A stretch of DNA of 64,000 bases from Petasospora fabianii. Lineage: Eukaryota; Ascomycota; Saccharomycetes; Phaffomycetales; Wickerhamomycetaceae. Shown piece by piece: positions 1 through 9,728 of the stretch; the stretch's first letter is position 1, and every line of letters begins with the position of its first letter. The position numbers and the translations under genes were made by a program. Where the stretch lies: NCBI GenBank assembly GCA_022641835.1, contig CP048716.1, positions 558,001 through 622,000 of the forward strand. Reading direction: 5' to 3'. The notes beneath the pieces are model-generated. The model was not told the DNA's origin, made no database searches, and saw only the letters and a list, made by a program, of their open reading frames with translations.

Positions 1-2
1 TG

Positions 3-221
3 GAACAAAATTGGTGGTCAACTCTTAAAGTTAATTGGATGGTTTGGCCAGCTTTCCAACTTTTCAATCTTGGATTTGTACCTGTTCAACATCAATTGTT
101 AGTGGTTAATGGCGTTTCAATCTTATGGAATACTTTCCTAAGTTTGAGAAACGCAAAGAAGGAAGAACAAGGTAAACAAGATGAAAAAATGCCAGTTCAT
201 TATCCTCCTGTTCCTGAATGA
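3..221 (+). CDS. SYM1: Mpv17/PMP22-family inner-membrane protein, C-terminal part
   Basis: The reading frame is open from the window edge to a TGA at 219-221, so only about the last 72 codons are present. The segment W-P-A-F-Q-L-F-N followed by F-V-P and the WNTFLS motif is the conserved C-terminal signature of the Mpv17/PMP22 family. The yeast member Sym1 is a mitochondrial inner-membrane protein needed for growth on ethanol at high temperature. What is visible covers the last membrane helices and a short charged tail. Other family members (peroxisomal PMP22 type, YOR292C type) cannot be excluded from a fragment. It converges on the PHO90-type gene, with 68 bases between the two stop codons. 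Confidence 0.75.
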   Translation, partial: EQNWWSTLKVNWMVWPAFQLFNLGFVPVQHQLLVVNGVSILWNTFLSLRNAKKEEQGKQDEKMPVHYPPVPE

Positions 222-289
222 TCTTATAGCATATACATATACAGATATACAGATATACAGATTCATATAATAGGACAAAATTGTATACA

Positions 290-2752
290 TCACATACCAC
301 TAAATCTCATCAAGAGATAACCAACAGTAACCACAGTTAAATATGCAAACAGTGAAGAAGGAACACCACCAACAATAAAGTTACCCACTGTTAAATATCT
401 TTCACCTAAATCATCAACTAAGGAAATCGCTGTAACATTAGGGAATCCAGATGTTGGTAATCCCATAGCACAAGAACATAGGAATGCAGAAGCCATAATG
501 AGTAAATTTGGATGTGGATCATCCAATTTTGATCCAATCTCTGCAACTAATGGAACAATGATTAAAGCTGCAACGGTATGTGATACAAATGTTGCAACAA
601 CAAGAATCAATGCACCAAAGATTAACAAAATTGCAAATAATGAAAAATGTTCCACTCTTTGTTGAATTGCAAGGGCAATAGTGGCAAGTAATCCAGATGT
701 TGCAACGGCCTTACCAAGTGCAATACCACCCATTGCAAGTACCAGAATTGTCCATAAAAAGTTGTTGAAATCCTCTGCAGTGAGTAATCCTGTTCCAAAG
801 AAGAGAATCATTGGAATGATAGAAATGATACCCATTTCACCAAATACACCTTTAAGTTGATTAGCTAAACACCACAAAACAATGGTAATGATCGTCACGA
901 GAGATACAAACCATTGTGTACGTGTGAATTTATCATCAACGGTTCTTATACCACCAATTGTGATGGATTCATTAGATGAGAATGTCACCAACAGATAAAT
1001 CCAAATCAATACAAGAGAAATGGCAGATACTGGTAACGAAACAACAAACCATTGACCCCATGAAGGTGGTGGATCCATGATACCAATCGAAATGATATTT
1101 TGTGGTGAGGCAATTGGAGATGCCATACCACCAACGTTAGATGCAAGGGCAACACCAATGACGAGTTGTTTACCAAATGCCGAGCCACGAGGCAGAGTTC
1201 TCAATAATGACTGGATAATAGAATAACATAACACTGGAGCGGCAACATTAGATACCCAAATCGATACAACAAGGGCAACAACCATGATTGTGAGTAGAAT
1301 CACTTTAGGATTGGTACCAGCCTTAGACAGAATCCATGTAGAGATGATCTTGGCAATGTTATACTTTGATAAGGCAGCAGCCAGTGTGAAACCACCAAGA
1401 AGCAACATGATAACAGAAGACCACATAGCTCCCAAGATGAATTTAGATGCAGATTCTGGATCCATACGATTACCATTATCATCTTTCAAGACACCAAATA
1501 CCACAATGAGAAGTGGAACAAGAAGAGATGTAACAAAGAGTGGGATTGTCTCAGTAGCCCAAAGTAAAGATGCACAAATGAGAATGGCAAAGCAATTCTT
1601 CTGCTCAACTTCTTCAAATGGAGACCATATAAGCAAAGCAACCGTTATTAATGAAATGATTGTCAATTTCAATCCATTAGCATTAACACCATTAGAAGAT
1701 GGGGTAACATCTTCATCACCAACGGCAAGAATCTCTTTAGAGTTACCCTTTCTCGCTAGCGTAGCAGCCTGGGCTTTTCTCTCCATTCCAATCATATCCT
1801 TCCAGACTGTGTTACGTTCCCAAACAACATGCTCTCTAAGATGTAATCTTAGTTCTGATTTGGCATTTTCAATGTTACCATTTGTTGCCAAAGTTGCATA
1901 AATATGAATAAGCTTGTCAATTCTATTCTTCAACTCTGTTCCGGTCTTTTCACTGAAAATGTAAGAGTTGGCAACCATGCTTTGCAAATAATCTTCTTTC
2001 AACCTCGTGTTCAACGACTTGTCATACTTCTTAAGAATCTTGGTGAAACCGGTCTTGTTCAATTCCACGTAGGACTTAAGCTCAGATGTGAGTGTAAATA
2101 GAGCAATTGTTCGTCTCTTGAGAGTGATTCTGATATCGGCCAAAACGTTGAAAGGATCGGTCTTTAAAGAATCATAATCGTTATCCCAAAACTCTGGGGA
2201 CCTCGAACGTAACAGTGACTCATTTCTTCTCCATCTGTTATCAGCTGCATTGGAGTTGGATCTACCTCTAAATGGGGTCACACCATCTTCATCAGCAACT
2301 TCTGGATCTTCGTTGTTGTTCTCCGTGGCAGGTGCCTCAGATTGGTCATGAGTGGCACCATCTTCGTCAGCATTAAGGTTCGATTGGGATTGATCAAGCA
2401 CCTGGGAGACCCTCGAGACCTGTGGTGTCATCTGTGTCTCAAATTCGGCAAGGTCATCGGTAAGAAGCTCATAATCCTGATAAGTTGATGCCTCTTTCTC
2501 CTTGTAAAACTTGTCAATTCTCTTGAGTTCAGCATCAAGAGCAGTCAAGAACACCTTGTTCAAGTCCCTATCCTGTGATTGATCCTGAGTGATAAGATAA
2601 GAGGACTCGCTGTCGTGTCTTGTATTGTTTCCCGACTGTGTCAATGACTCTCGTTGAAGATTGTATATCAGCTTCTTGAGATTGGAGTAGGCAATGTAGC
2701 GAGAGGACCACTCCGGTACCGCGTTGAACTGCAGCGAGTGTGAGAACTTCAT
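290..2752 (-). CDS. PHO90: SPX-domain low-affinity phosphate transporter (Pho87/Pho90 type)
   Basis: This 820-residue plasma-membrane transporter takes up inorganic phosphate with low affinity. The N-terminus (MKFSHSLQFNAVPEW) is the classic start of an SPX domain, which senses inositol pyrophosphates; SPX sequence runs to about residue 330 with an acidic, low-complexity insert. The C-terminal half has about 12 hydrophobic segments of the divalent anion/sodium symporter (SLC13-like) family, including the conserved stretch around SNVGGMASPIASPQN. I start at the ATG at 2752; the frame extends three codons upstream only by a TTG. Length is slightly below the S. cerevisiae Pho87/Pho90 proteins (about 880-920). 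It is divergent from the glucanase gene. PHO87 and PHO90 are duplicates in S. cerevisiae, so this single gene is probably co-orthologous to both. Confidence 0.93.
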   Translation of the reverse strand: MKFSHSLQFNAVPEWSSRYIAYSNLKKLIYNLQRESLTQSGNNTRHDSESSYLITQDQSQDRDLNKVFLTALDAELKRIDKFYKEKEASTYQDYELLTDDLAEFETQMTPQVSRVSQVLDQSQSNLNADEDGATHDQSEAPATENNNEDPEVADEDGVTPFRGRSNSNAADNRWRRNESLLRSRSPEFWDNDYDSLKTDPFNVLADIRITLKRRTIALFTLTSELKSYVELNKTGFTKILKKYDKSLNTRLKEDYLQSMVANSYIFSEKTGTELKNRIDKLIHIYATLATNGNIENAKSELRLHLREHVVWERNTVWKDMIGMERKAQAATLARKGNSKEILAVGDEDVTPSSNGVNANGLKLTIISLITVALLIWSPFEEVEQKNCFAILICASLLWATETIPLFVTSLLVPLLIVVFGVLKDDNGNRMDPESASKFILGAMWSSVIMLLLGGFTLAAALSKYNIAKIISTWILSKAGTNPKVILLTIMVVALVVSIWVSNVAAPVLCYSIIQSLLRTLPRGSAFGKQLVIGVALASNVGGMASPIASPQNIISIGIMDPPPSWGQWFVVSLPVSAISLVLIWIYLLVTFSSNESITIGGIRTVDDKFTRTQWFVSLVTIITIVLWCLANQLKGVFGEMGIISIIPMILFFGTGLLTAEDFNNFLWTILVLAMGGIALGKAVATSGLLATIALAIQQRVEHFSLFAILLIFGALILVVATFVSHTVAALIIVPLVAEIGSKLDDPHPNLLIMASAFLCSCAMGLPTSGFPNVTAISLVDDLGERYLTVGNFIVGGVPSSLFAYLTVVTVGYLLMRFSGM

Positions 2753-3274
2753 TGTATACAATACAGTTCAAGCAACTCGTTACCGTTGGGATTAGACTTG
2801 GACGATGGGAGAGGAGCGATGGATGATGATATGGAACCTTTTTAATGAAAGGTCGTGTGTATGGGTTAAGTTCCCGGCGCTTGTTTTTTGTCCATCAGGG
2901 GAGGCGGCGGCACGAGCGCGTTTGAGATACCAAAATTAGGAGCAGCCACCTGCAATGAAAACGTGGGGATCTATTACAAGAAGGAGTACTACAACAGACT
3001 ACAACGAGCGGCTTATCAGCAAAATGGCATTTATTGACTTCTGGTGATACTATTTAATGTTCACCTGTTTTTTGGAGTTTTTGGACAGGGCGGCAGAGTA
3101 TAATGGTGGGTTTTGATGTTTGTGCCGCCGTGGCGGCTAACAGGCCAGTCAAGCTGCCTTACCACAAAGTCTTCATCCGTCTCTCTAGTGGGTGCCCTAG
3201 TGGATCACTGTTCAGAGTTGCCCTTGACGAGAAGTAACCTCAAACATCACGTTACTTACTAAACTTGAACAGTA
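2753..3274. promoter_or_regulatory. Divergent promoter, PHO90-type / GH17 glucanase
   Basis: This 522-base gap separates two divergent start codons. On the minus strand it carries CACGTTTT at 2958-2965, which resembles the weaker class of Pho4 sites (CACGTT). That would fit a phosphate gene, but S. cerevisiae PHO90 is not strongly PHO-regulated, so the site is only a candidate. No other gene or repeat is visible. Confidence 0.35.
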
Positions 3275-6046
3275 ATGAACCCATTCCGTAAGAGCCAGCA
3301 GCCGCCTGCTCCGGATCTTGACCAGCGGCAACGTCAACAGGGACAGGACTCACCTCGTGAGGTGCCACCAAACGAGAACCAAAGAAGTGTTGAAGTCCTT
3401 TCTGCCATTGCAGAAACACCTTTGTCCCCGATCCCACCGCCGTTGAATATCATCTCTGGCGCCACATCTACAAACGAATCTCCTATAAGCTTGATCCCTT
3501 CTGAACAGCACCTCTCCAACCCTAATAGTGTATCCACTGCAGTGTCCCTGAAGAACTCTCTGAGATCCCTTGTGCTGGCCGTTGCTCAAGCACCCGATGA
3601 TGTGTCGCCAACGGGTCTCATGATTGACTCTGACGATGATGATGATGATTTGGAGTCTCTTTCTCCATCTCATATACCATTACCACCATCTTACAATGCC
3701 ATGAGTCTGCCACTCCCGCTGAAATCTCCGAGATCCGGGTTCCCAAAGCTGCTATCGACGGCAAAGTCGTTATCAACACCGCTGTCCCCGGCTCCTATTC
3801 AGCATCCTCATCCAACATCGGCACTTCGACTTGGTACTGGCTCAACCAATCCCAAATCTGCTGCTATCTCTTCCGCAGATCGTCCTATTATGAATCCGAA
3901 GATTGCCTTGAGTAGTGACCAGTTGGATCGTCAAATCTTGGGATCTATTGACGGTGAAGGTAGAATCTCTCCTGGTCTTGCAAGAAGCAATGCCATCTTG
4001 GGAAGAAAATCTCCACAGCGTGAGATACTTGATTTTGATAAGATGCTTTCCCGTTCCATGTCAAGATCACAAGCTTCATACAGTCCACAGAAACGTACAA
4101 ACTCTTCCACAAATGGTGCACCATTGTTATTCTGTCAGCATCCTGATGGCCTTGCAAGATCGAAGAGTTTAGGTAGTGTAGCCAGATCTGCAAGAGACAT
4201 GACCGATGTTGAAAGCCAACTCACTCGAAGCAAATCACTCAAGCACAACAAGACTCATTCAATCGCAAGCTTTCTGCAACAAATACATCAACTGCCAAAC
4301 GCTGATCTTGAAGATGTTGGCCTCACTTCTTTGCCTCTAGAACATCATAACATTGAGAACCTCAAACTTCCAGTTTCGGTGAACGTATCTGAGATTACTG
4401 ATTCCGAGAGTGAATTATTTGCTCTGACAAATGAATCTCAGTTGAATGTGATGAAGAAAGATCACTCACCAGGTATCCCCATAAACTCTAAAAATCCAAG
4501 ACTCTCATTGATGGAGAAACTTCCATTTAAATTCAAGGGCTTTTACCAGGCTGAGAACAACAAGCTTAATATGAACAGTGGCAAGGATGAAGGTGCCTTT
4601 TGGAAAATAGATCCATCTAATGGCACTAATAGCAAAAGTCCTAAGGTTCCACTTGATGAAGAGAAATCCATTGGTGGTGTGCCACTCTTGTCCTGTAAGT
4701 TAGGCAAGACAGACAATCCAGGAGACCGTAATGTACTTCAGAAACGTGGAAAGGAAGAAAAGAAAACAATCGCAATATGGGCATTGATTGTTCTGTTGAT
4801 AATTGTTCTCTGTGTTCTCATTCCTATGGTTGTAGTTTATGCCAGAGGCACAGACTCCTCTGTCAAGAATTACTTGTCAAACATCTCAACTCAACATAGG
4901 AACCACTTGTTAGATCCTTACTTACACTCTCAAAATGCTACCGTGTCACCATTTTTCACCAATGACACTATGGCCCTGAAGAGATCTAAGAGTACAAAAG
5001 AGAATTCTGTCATCACTCAACAAGACCCAGCTGGTCGAATCCGTGGTGGCCTCAGAAACTCAAAGTTCAAGACCAAGAGTATTGCAGGCGTGAGTAAGTT
5101 CTCACACATTCCAATACATTTCCAGAGCTCACATGAGATTAGAGAAGTTATGAACAATCCACTGTTACACAATGTTTTCTACGGTATTGACTACGCTCCA
5201 AAAAATGTCATTTACCCAGAATGTGGCTCCGATTTGAAAGATGTAATGCTTGATGTGGCACTTTTGTCACAGGTTACTTCCAGAATTAGATCGTATGGAA
5301 CTCAATGTAATCAAACGAAAAACATCTTGAAGAGTATCCAATTGTTGAATTTGAACGTTTCACTTTCCGCTGGAGTTTGGATTGGGGCCAATGAGGCAAA
5401 TAACAGAAAGCAGATTGATGATTTGAAGGATGCACTTCGTGGTTATCCAAGAGAATACTTTGAATCCGTATTTGTAGGAAACGAGGTACTTTTCAGAAAT
5501 GACCAATCAAGTAACATGCTCATTAAGTATATTCAAGAGGTCAAGACATTTGTTCAAATGGAATTGAACTGGGACGTACCAGTTGGTACGTCCGATGTTG
5601 GATATAGAACTGATCCTACAGTCTTAAGCGCATGCGACTTTTATGGTTCTAACACACATCCATTCTTCCAAGGTGATAATGTTTCAATCGCAACAGATTG
5701 GGTGCTTGACTATATGCAATACCAAATTGAACCTTTCAAACATCTCGCCATGACTGAGGAAAACATTCCAAAGATCATGATCTCAGAGGTTGGCTGGCCT
5801 TCAGACGGTGGTCAATATCGAAGTGCCACTGCATCTGTAGAGCACATGCAATCTTTCTTGGATGCATGGGTATGCAAGGCAAACGAACAGAAGTATCCCT
5901 GGTATTACTTTGAAGCGTTCGATGAGCCTTGGAAAGAAGTGTATCACAGACAGGAATCTCAATGGGAGACGCACTGGGGGTTATTCACAGAAGATCGAAA
6001 ACTTAAAGAAGGTATAACCTTCCCTAACTGTACACACAGGAGTTGA
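3275..6046 (+). CDS. Type II membrane GH17 beta-1,3-glucanase-like protein
   Basis: The 923-residue protein has a long Ser/Pro-rich, probably disordered cytosolic N-terminus (about residues 1-498), one hydrophobic anchor at about 499-523 flanked by a run of Lys, and an extracellular GH17 domain (about 620-915). Within the domain the acid/base is likely Glu737 (in F-V-G-N-E-V) and the nucleophile Glu838 (in S-E-V-G-W-P), both intact. GH17 enzymes such as Bgl2, Scw4 and Scw10 act on cell-wall beta-1,3-glucan, but those are secreted with cleaved signal peptides. A type II anchor recalls the BtgC group of filamentous fungi. N-glycosylation sequons follow the anchor. An Asp run (GAT repeats near 3637) and many S-P and R-S motifs in the tail suggest phospho-regulation, which is inference. 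Confidence 0.85.
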   Translation: MNPFRKSQQPPAPDLDQRQRQQGQDSPREVPPNENQRSVEVLSAIAETPLSPIPPPLNIISGATSTNESPISLIPSEQHLSNPNSVSTAVSLKNSLRSLVLAVAQAPDDVSPTGLMIDSDDDDDDLESLSPSHIPLPPSYNAMSLPLPLKSPRSGFPKLLSTAKSLSTPLSPAPIQHPHPTSALRLGTGSTNPKSAAISSADRPIMNPKIALSSDQLDRQILGSIDGEGRISPGLARSNAILGRKSPQREILDFDKMLSRSMSRSQASYSPQKRTNSSTNGAPLLFCQHPDGLARSKSLGSVARSARDMTDVESQLTRSKSLKHNKTHSIASFLQQIHQLPNADLEDVGLTSLPLEHHNIENLKLPVSVNVSEITDSESELFALTNESQLNVMKKDHSPGIPINSKNPRLSLMEKLPFKFKGFYQAENNKLNMNSGKDEGAFWKIDPSNGTNSKSPKVPLDEEKSIGGVPLLSCKLGKTDNPGDRNVLQKRGKEEKKTIAIWALIVLLIIVLCVLIPMVVVYARGTDSSVKNYLSNISTQHRNHLLDPYLHSQNATVSPFFTNDTMALKRSKSTKENSVITQQDPAGRIRGGLRNSKFKTKSIAGVSKFSHIPIHFQSSHEIREVMNNPLLHNVFYGIDYAPKNVIYPECGSDLKDVMLDVALLSQVTSRIRSYGTQCNQTKNILKSIQLLNLNVSLSAGVWIGANEANNRKQIDDLKDALRGYPREYFESVFVGNEVLFRNDQSSNMLIKYIQEVKTFVQMELNWDVPVGTSDVGYRTDPTVLSACDFYGSNTHPFFQGDNVSIATDWVLDYMQYQIEPFKHLAMTEENIPKIMISEVGWPSDGGQYRSATASVEHMQSFLDAWVCKANEQKYPWYYFEAFDEPWKEVYHRQESQWETHWGLFTEDRKLKEGITFPNCTHRS

Positions 6047-6092
6047 CTTTACATACACATACACATATAATTATAATGACTATCGATTATTT

Positions 6093-7733
6093 TCAGTATC
6101 CTGTATCAGGCAATGTGAAGAGTTTGTAGTAAATCCAGAGCCATGAAAGGCCGAAACAACCAAATGACACGGAAACGTTAGCCAGTACCCAAAGATCTGG
6201 GTATCTCTCTGGAGGTAAGATGAAGAGGTCAACAGTAAGGATGATGGACATTGCAGTATATGAAGTTAAAATCACCATAATCCAGAACCAATTGGATGGT
6301 AATCCCCTTCTTTTCTGTCTTTGAGCCTCAACTAATGAGATTGATGGACCTGGAGTGAGGAATTGTGGGAGGAAAGTTGGTGTAAGGAATGCTAAATTAC
6401 CCATTAACCAATTTGATAAGAGTAAAAGTGTGAAGAATTGTAATATGAGACCATCACGTTTAAGGAGTGGCCACATGGAGAACATCCCAATGTTAATTAT
6501 CCATGAAACGATAGCCATATCGTCTGTGTTATTTGTTGAGTAGATTAGGGAGATAGGGAGTAGTGGTACAAGAATGGTCTTTTCATGGACTTGGAAAGAG
6601 AACAGGAAGAATGACATGGAGCATGCGGCTAGTGTCCATGGTAGGAGAGACTTACGTGGTTTGACAAGGGTGTGGATGCATGCTGGTAGGAAACCGATGG
6701 TGGTGAGTATAAGGGAATAGAATTGGAGTTGTTGTTGTGTGAAAAGGTTACGATATTTGATGAATATGTTGGAGAAGCACCAAAAATTTGCAACTTTATC
6801 TTCAAAGATACCACGAGCGAATGGGAAGATTCTGTGGATGGATTGAGTGAGGTTAGAGATACCGCCAAATAGGACCAATGGACCAAAGAGCACAACGAAT
6901 GAGACGATGGTGGAGATTGCAATGAGAGTTAAACGCAAAAAGTTGAAACGGTTAACGAAAGGGATATTTGGAGTTGTGAAATCAACACAGCGTCCCAAAA
7001 GATAAAAGAAGAAGATTGGTGCGTAGTATAGAGCCATTTGTTTGAAGCCGAGGGACAAAACGAAGCACATACATGCAAGCATGTAGTTCTCGTAAAGCAA
7101 TTGCACAATAGCCAACAATGCAAAACCAAGCATAACAGAGTTGTACTGGAAATGACCATGATCAATTATCAGCAAAGCCGGTTGGAATAAGATGGAACAG
7201 GCAATGATAGTTTGATCAATTGGAGTTTGTTTAAGCATCTTACCATTCCATCTTGCAAATTTGAACACAGCTGGAACATACACAAGCAATTCGCTCAATA
7301 TGACAGTGAATCTCATGAAGGATTTCAAGCGTTCAGTTTCATTACCTCTACTTGCATCCAATGCGAACCAACTTGAGTTAATCAATGTTCCAAACTTTCC
7401 TAGGGCCCAAGAGTGATAAGCTGTCAATGGAGGATAATCCAACCCCCAATATTGAAGATCATACCAGTACCATTGACTAATTGGAAGATGCTGAGTAATT
7501 TCAAGCCAATGCCTCTGTGCTTCAAAATCACCATACATAGGTGGTGTATTCTTACCTGAGTATGAACCAAATCCAATAGCAGATCGGACAATGATACCAA
7601 AGATTATCACAATGTATCTAGCTGCCCATTGGTTTTGAGCCCGTTTAAAAGGGTAGAGAAAGTCATAGATAGCTGACCCGTAAAACAGTAAAGACTGTGA
7701 GGGCTTGAAAGATGTCTTACTGCGTCTTACCAT
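6093..7733 (-). CDS. ALG6: Dolichyl-P-Glc:Man9GlcNAc2-PP-dolichol alpha-1,3-glucosyltransferase
   Basis: ER-membrane GT57 enzyme of 546 residues that adds the first glucose to the lipid-linked N-glycan precursor, using dolichyl-phosphate glucose on the lumenal side. Diagnostic is the lumenal stretch after the first membrane segment, Y-G-D-F-E-A-Q-R-H-W followed by W-Y-W-Y-D-L-Q-Y-W-G-L-D-Y-P-P-L-T-A-Y, which is shared by Alg6 and Alg8; the overall match and length are those of Alg6. About 11 hydrophobic segments follow, with the usual H-F-Q-Y-N-S motif. The gene converges on the glucanase gene with about 46 bases between stops, and its promoter side faces a tRNA-Arg gene. Confidence 0.95.
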   Translation of the reverse strand: MVRRSKTSFKPSQSLLFYGSAIYDFLYPFKRAQNQWAARYIVIIFGIIVRSAIGFGSYSGKNTPPMYGDFEAQRHWLEITQHLPISQWYWYDLQYWGLDYPPLTAYHSWALGKFGTLINSSWFALDASRGNETERLKSFMRFTVILSELLVYVPAVFKFARWNGKMLKQTPIDQTIIACSILFQPALLIIDHGHFQYNSVMLGFALLAIVQLLYENYMLACMCFVLSLGFKQMALYYAPIFFFYLLGRCVDFTTPNIPFVNRFNFLRLTLIAISTIVSFVVLFGPLVLFGGISNLTQSIHRIFPFARGIFEDKVANFWCFSNIFIKYRNLFTQQQLQFYSLILTTIGFLPACIHTLVKPRKSLLPWTLAACSMSFFLFSFQVHEKTILVPLLPISLIYSTNNTDDMAIVSWIINIGMFSMWPLLKRDGLILQFFTLLLLSNWLMGNLAFLTPTFLPQFLTPGPSISLVEAQRQKRRGLPSNWFWIMVILTSYTAMSIILTVDLFILPPERYPDLWVLANVSVSFGCFGLSWLWIYYKLFTLPDTGY

Positions 7734-7979
7734 GGCTTAAATGGATGATGTGAGTGAATTGTTGTGTGTTTTGAGCTAGAAGATATAGATGAAGTGCGTT
7801 GCAAAACACAAAAAGATCTCAGGCGCGCGCTTTGAGCCAATGCGGTAACCAACAACATGATGATACTTTAGAACAACAATATAACAGGTATTATCAGATA
7901 ATCTAAATAGATGAAAATCTTCTAAATAAAGACTCTAGTTAGTGTGCTTGTCCTTTTAATTAAAATAGTAGAAAGTGGA

Positions 7980-8096
7980 AAAAAATAAAAAAAGAACGAA
8001 ACAGAGCACTCATGCTGGGGGTCGAACCCAGAATCTTCTGATTAGAAGTCAGACGCGTTGCCATTACGCCACACGAGCTCAGTTTGTTGAAGGGAA
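7980..8096 (-). repeat. 117-bp duplicated block carrying tRNA-Arg(UCU), copy A
   Basis: By eye this block is identical to 23595-23711. It covers the tRNA, about 27 bases of 3' flank including the terminator, and 18 bases of 5' flank. Identity stops abruptly on both sides, which suggests a recent duplication or gene conversion rather than selection on the tRNA alone. Confidence 0.85.
8007..8078 (-). tRNA. tRNA-Arg (anticodon UCU), copy 1
   Basis: The minus strand reads as a complete 72-nt cloverleaf: acceptor GCTCGTG pairs with CATGAGT (two G-U pairs), A box TGGCGTAATGG, anticodon loop CTTCTAA giving UCU, and B box GGTTCGACCC. There is no intron. A T-rich Pol III terminator follows at about 7980-7996. 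The sequence closely matches S. cerevisiae tRNA-Arg(UCU). It lies in a block of about 117 bases that is identical to 23595-23711. Confidence 0.97.
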
Positions 8097-8252
8097 ATTC
8101 TCACATTTGACCAGTATCAGTACCAGTCACGTGATCTGTGTTTGTGTGCCCGCGATCATTTCCAAAAGCTCTATGAAAGTGTCATTTGTTACTTGTATGA
8201 AAGACTACTTAAACAAACAGTATCAGCTGTACAGACATAGACACATTCCAAC

Positions 8253-8714
8253 ATGGCCATCAAATATCTTATCTTGCTCTCGAGACAGGGTAAAGTTCGG
8301 CTATCGAAATGGTACACGCCGCTTTCACAGAAGGACAAGGCCAAGATCACTAGAGAGTTGACAGCACTCGTTTTGGCACGTAGGGCCAAGATGTGTAATG
8401 TCTCGGAGTATAAGGACTCAAAGATCGTTTACAGAAGATACGCCTCGTTGTTTTTCATTGCTGGCATTGATAATGACGAGAATGAGCTTTTAACATTGGA
8501 GATTATTCACAGATACGTTGAACAGATGGATAAGGCATATGGTAATGTGTGTGAATTAGATATCATCTTTAACTTCCAAAAGGCTTATCACATCTTGGAT
8601 GAGATGCTTATAGCTGGTGAAATTGTGGAGAGTTCGAGAACAGAGGTATTAAAGAGAGTTGCTCAGCAAGATGAACTGGAAAGATTAGATCAGTTAGATG
8701 CCGTGTTGGCTTGA
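8253..8714 (+). CDS. APS1: AP-1 clathrin adaptor small (sigma) subunit
   Basis: The 153-residue longin-fold protein has the hallmark start [21 protein letters not shown] and the stretch [12 protein letters not shown] of sigma-1 adaptins. The length is typical. In the AP-1 complex it supports clathrin-coated vesicle traffic between the trans-Golgi and endosomes. The later residues [14 protein letters not shown] are the conserved sigma-adaptin motif. The gene has no intron. It converges on RPC37 with 68 bases between the stop codons. Confidence 0.96.
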   Translation: MAIKYLILLSRQGKVRLSKWYTPLSQKDKAKITRELTALVLARRAKMCNVSEYKDSKIVYRRYASLFFIAGIDNDENELLTLEIIHRYVEQMDKAYGNVCELDIIFNFQKAYHILDEMLIAGEIVESSRTEVLKRVAQQDELERLDQLDAVLA

Positions 8715-8782
8715 CTTCATTCCTAATACATATGTTGTTGTTTTTTAGCTAGTAACTGTTTATTTTATTATTTTTCGTAGCT

Positions 8783-9541
8783 TCATTTGAGAGGGTTTGG
8801 ATCAACAATGGTGTCCTTAACCAATAGACCCAAGTAATCCTCTTCTGTTGCATTGGAGACGAGAATGTTCTTGTTTGTTACCTTCAATAGATCTTCTCTA
8901 GCACGAGTTGCATTCTCCTCTGTCAGGTCAACCCATGGCAATGAATTATACTCTGTCTCATCCACTTTCTTTTTAGCCATCAATGCACCACCAAGTCTTG
9001 GAGCTGTATCATTTGTTCCCTTAACGGTCATTTGAACAACTTGAACCGTGTTATTCTGAGGTTGATCCAATCTATTTGATTCCCTGTTTGTCTGTGCCTC
9101 TTTATCGATATATGACAAGTTTGGTCTCATCTGTGCCACGGAATCAACAGGTATCAACACTAATTCACCATCTTGGACACGAGCCGCATAGTAACCATCC
9201 AGAGATGACAAGACACCACTAAGAGTTTGCTTTTGAATTCCTCCCCATTTTATACTCTTCTTTTCATCGAAAAATTGTTCGGTAGCTATCGGCACATCAA
9301 CCTCTATAAGCTCAGTAGATGGCTTGAAACGAGTCTCGAGAACACGACTATCACCAACGAATTGTCGATATGGTGGACGACCAGGATATTGTAACACGTA
9401 AAGATTATCCGAATTGTTCTTAGGTTTCATGATGATTGGAATCTCAGTGAGAACTGGATCGTCAAGCTCCTCGTCTGCTTCAAAAATTGGTGCTCTATCA
9501 TCAATATCTGCCTCATCATCACTCACAAATAGCTTACTCAT
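8783..9541 (-). CDS. RPC37: RNA polymerase III subunit C37
   Basis: The 252-residue protein is recognised from an acidic N-terminus (SDDEADIDD), the PGRPPYRQF-type segment early in the dimerisation domain, and the stretch I-K-W-G-G-I-Q-K-Q-T-L-S-G, all typical of the Rpc37/RPC5 family. With C53 it forms a TFIIF-like dimer that acts in Pol III initiation, termination and reinitiation. The length is close to the S. cerevisiae protein (282). The start is the only good ATG before the acidic tract. It converges on APS1, and its promoter is next to the 3' end of GCN3. Confidence 0.9.
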   Translation of the reverse strand: MSKLFVSDDEADIDDRAPIFEADEELDDPVLTEIPIIMKPKNNSDNLYVLQYPGRPPYRQFVGDSRVLETRFKPSTELIEVDVPIATEQFFDEKKSIKWGGIQKQTLSGVLSSLDGYYAARVQDGELVLIPVDSVAQMRPNLSYIDKEAQTNRESNRLDQPQNNTVQVVQMTVKGTNDTAPRLGGALMAKKKVDETEYNSLPWVDLTEENATRAREDLLKVTNKNILVSNATEEDYLGLLVKDTIVDPNPLK

Positions 9542-9728
9542 GGTGGAAAAAGGTGTAATATGGTGACTAAAGATGAGTATTTGTGGTGAAGTGATCCCCC
9601 CGCTTAAATTTTTTGGTAAACTTTTGAAAGAGTGATGAGACTGGTACGGGCCACATTGGTGTTAAGTGGAGTCTAGAGTTATATTACGTAATAGTATCAG
9701 ATCATTCTTGTATACATTAATGAAGAAA

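Larger units (their letters stand above)
7734..8252. other. Intergenic region ALG6 - tRNA-Arg - APS1
   Basis: Besides the tRNA gene the stretch holds only promoter-like sequence. A TCACGTGA box lies at 8127-8134, 119 bases before the APS1 start and 50 bases from the 5' end of the tRNA. No further coding signal is seen. Confidence 0.6.

Noticed and set aside
1284-1901. 205-codon plus-strand frame opposite the PHO90-type gene
   Set aside because: It is the antisense of conserved membrane helices of the transporter and has no family features.
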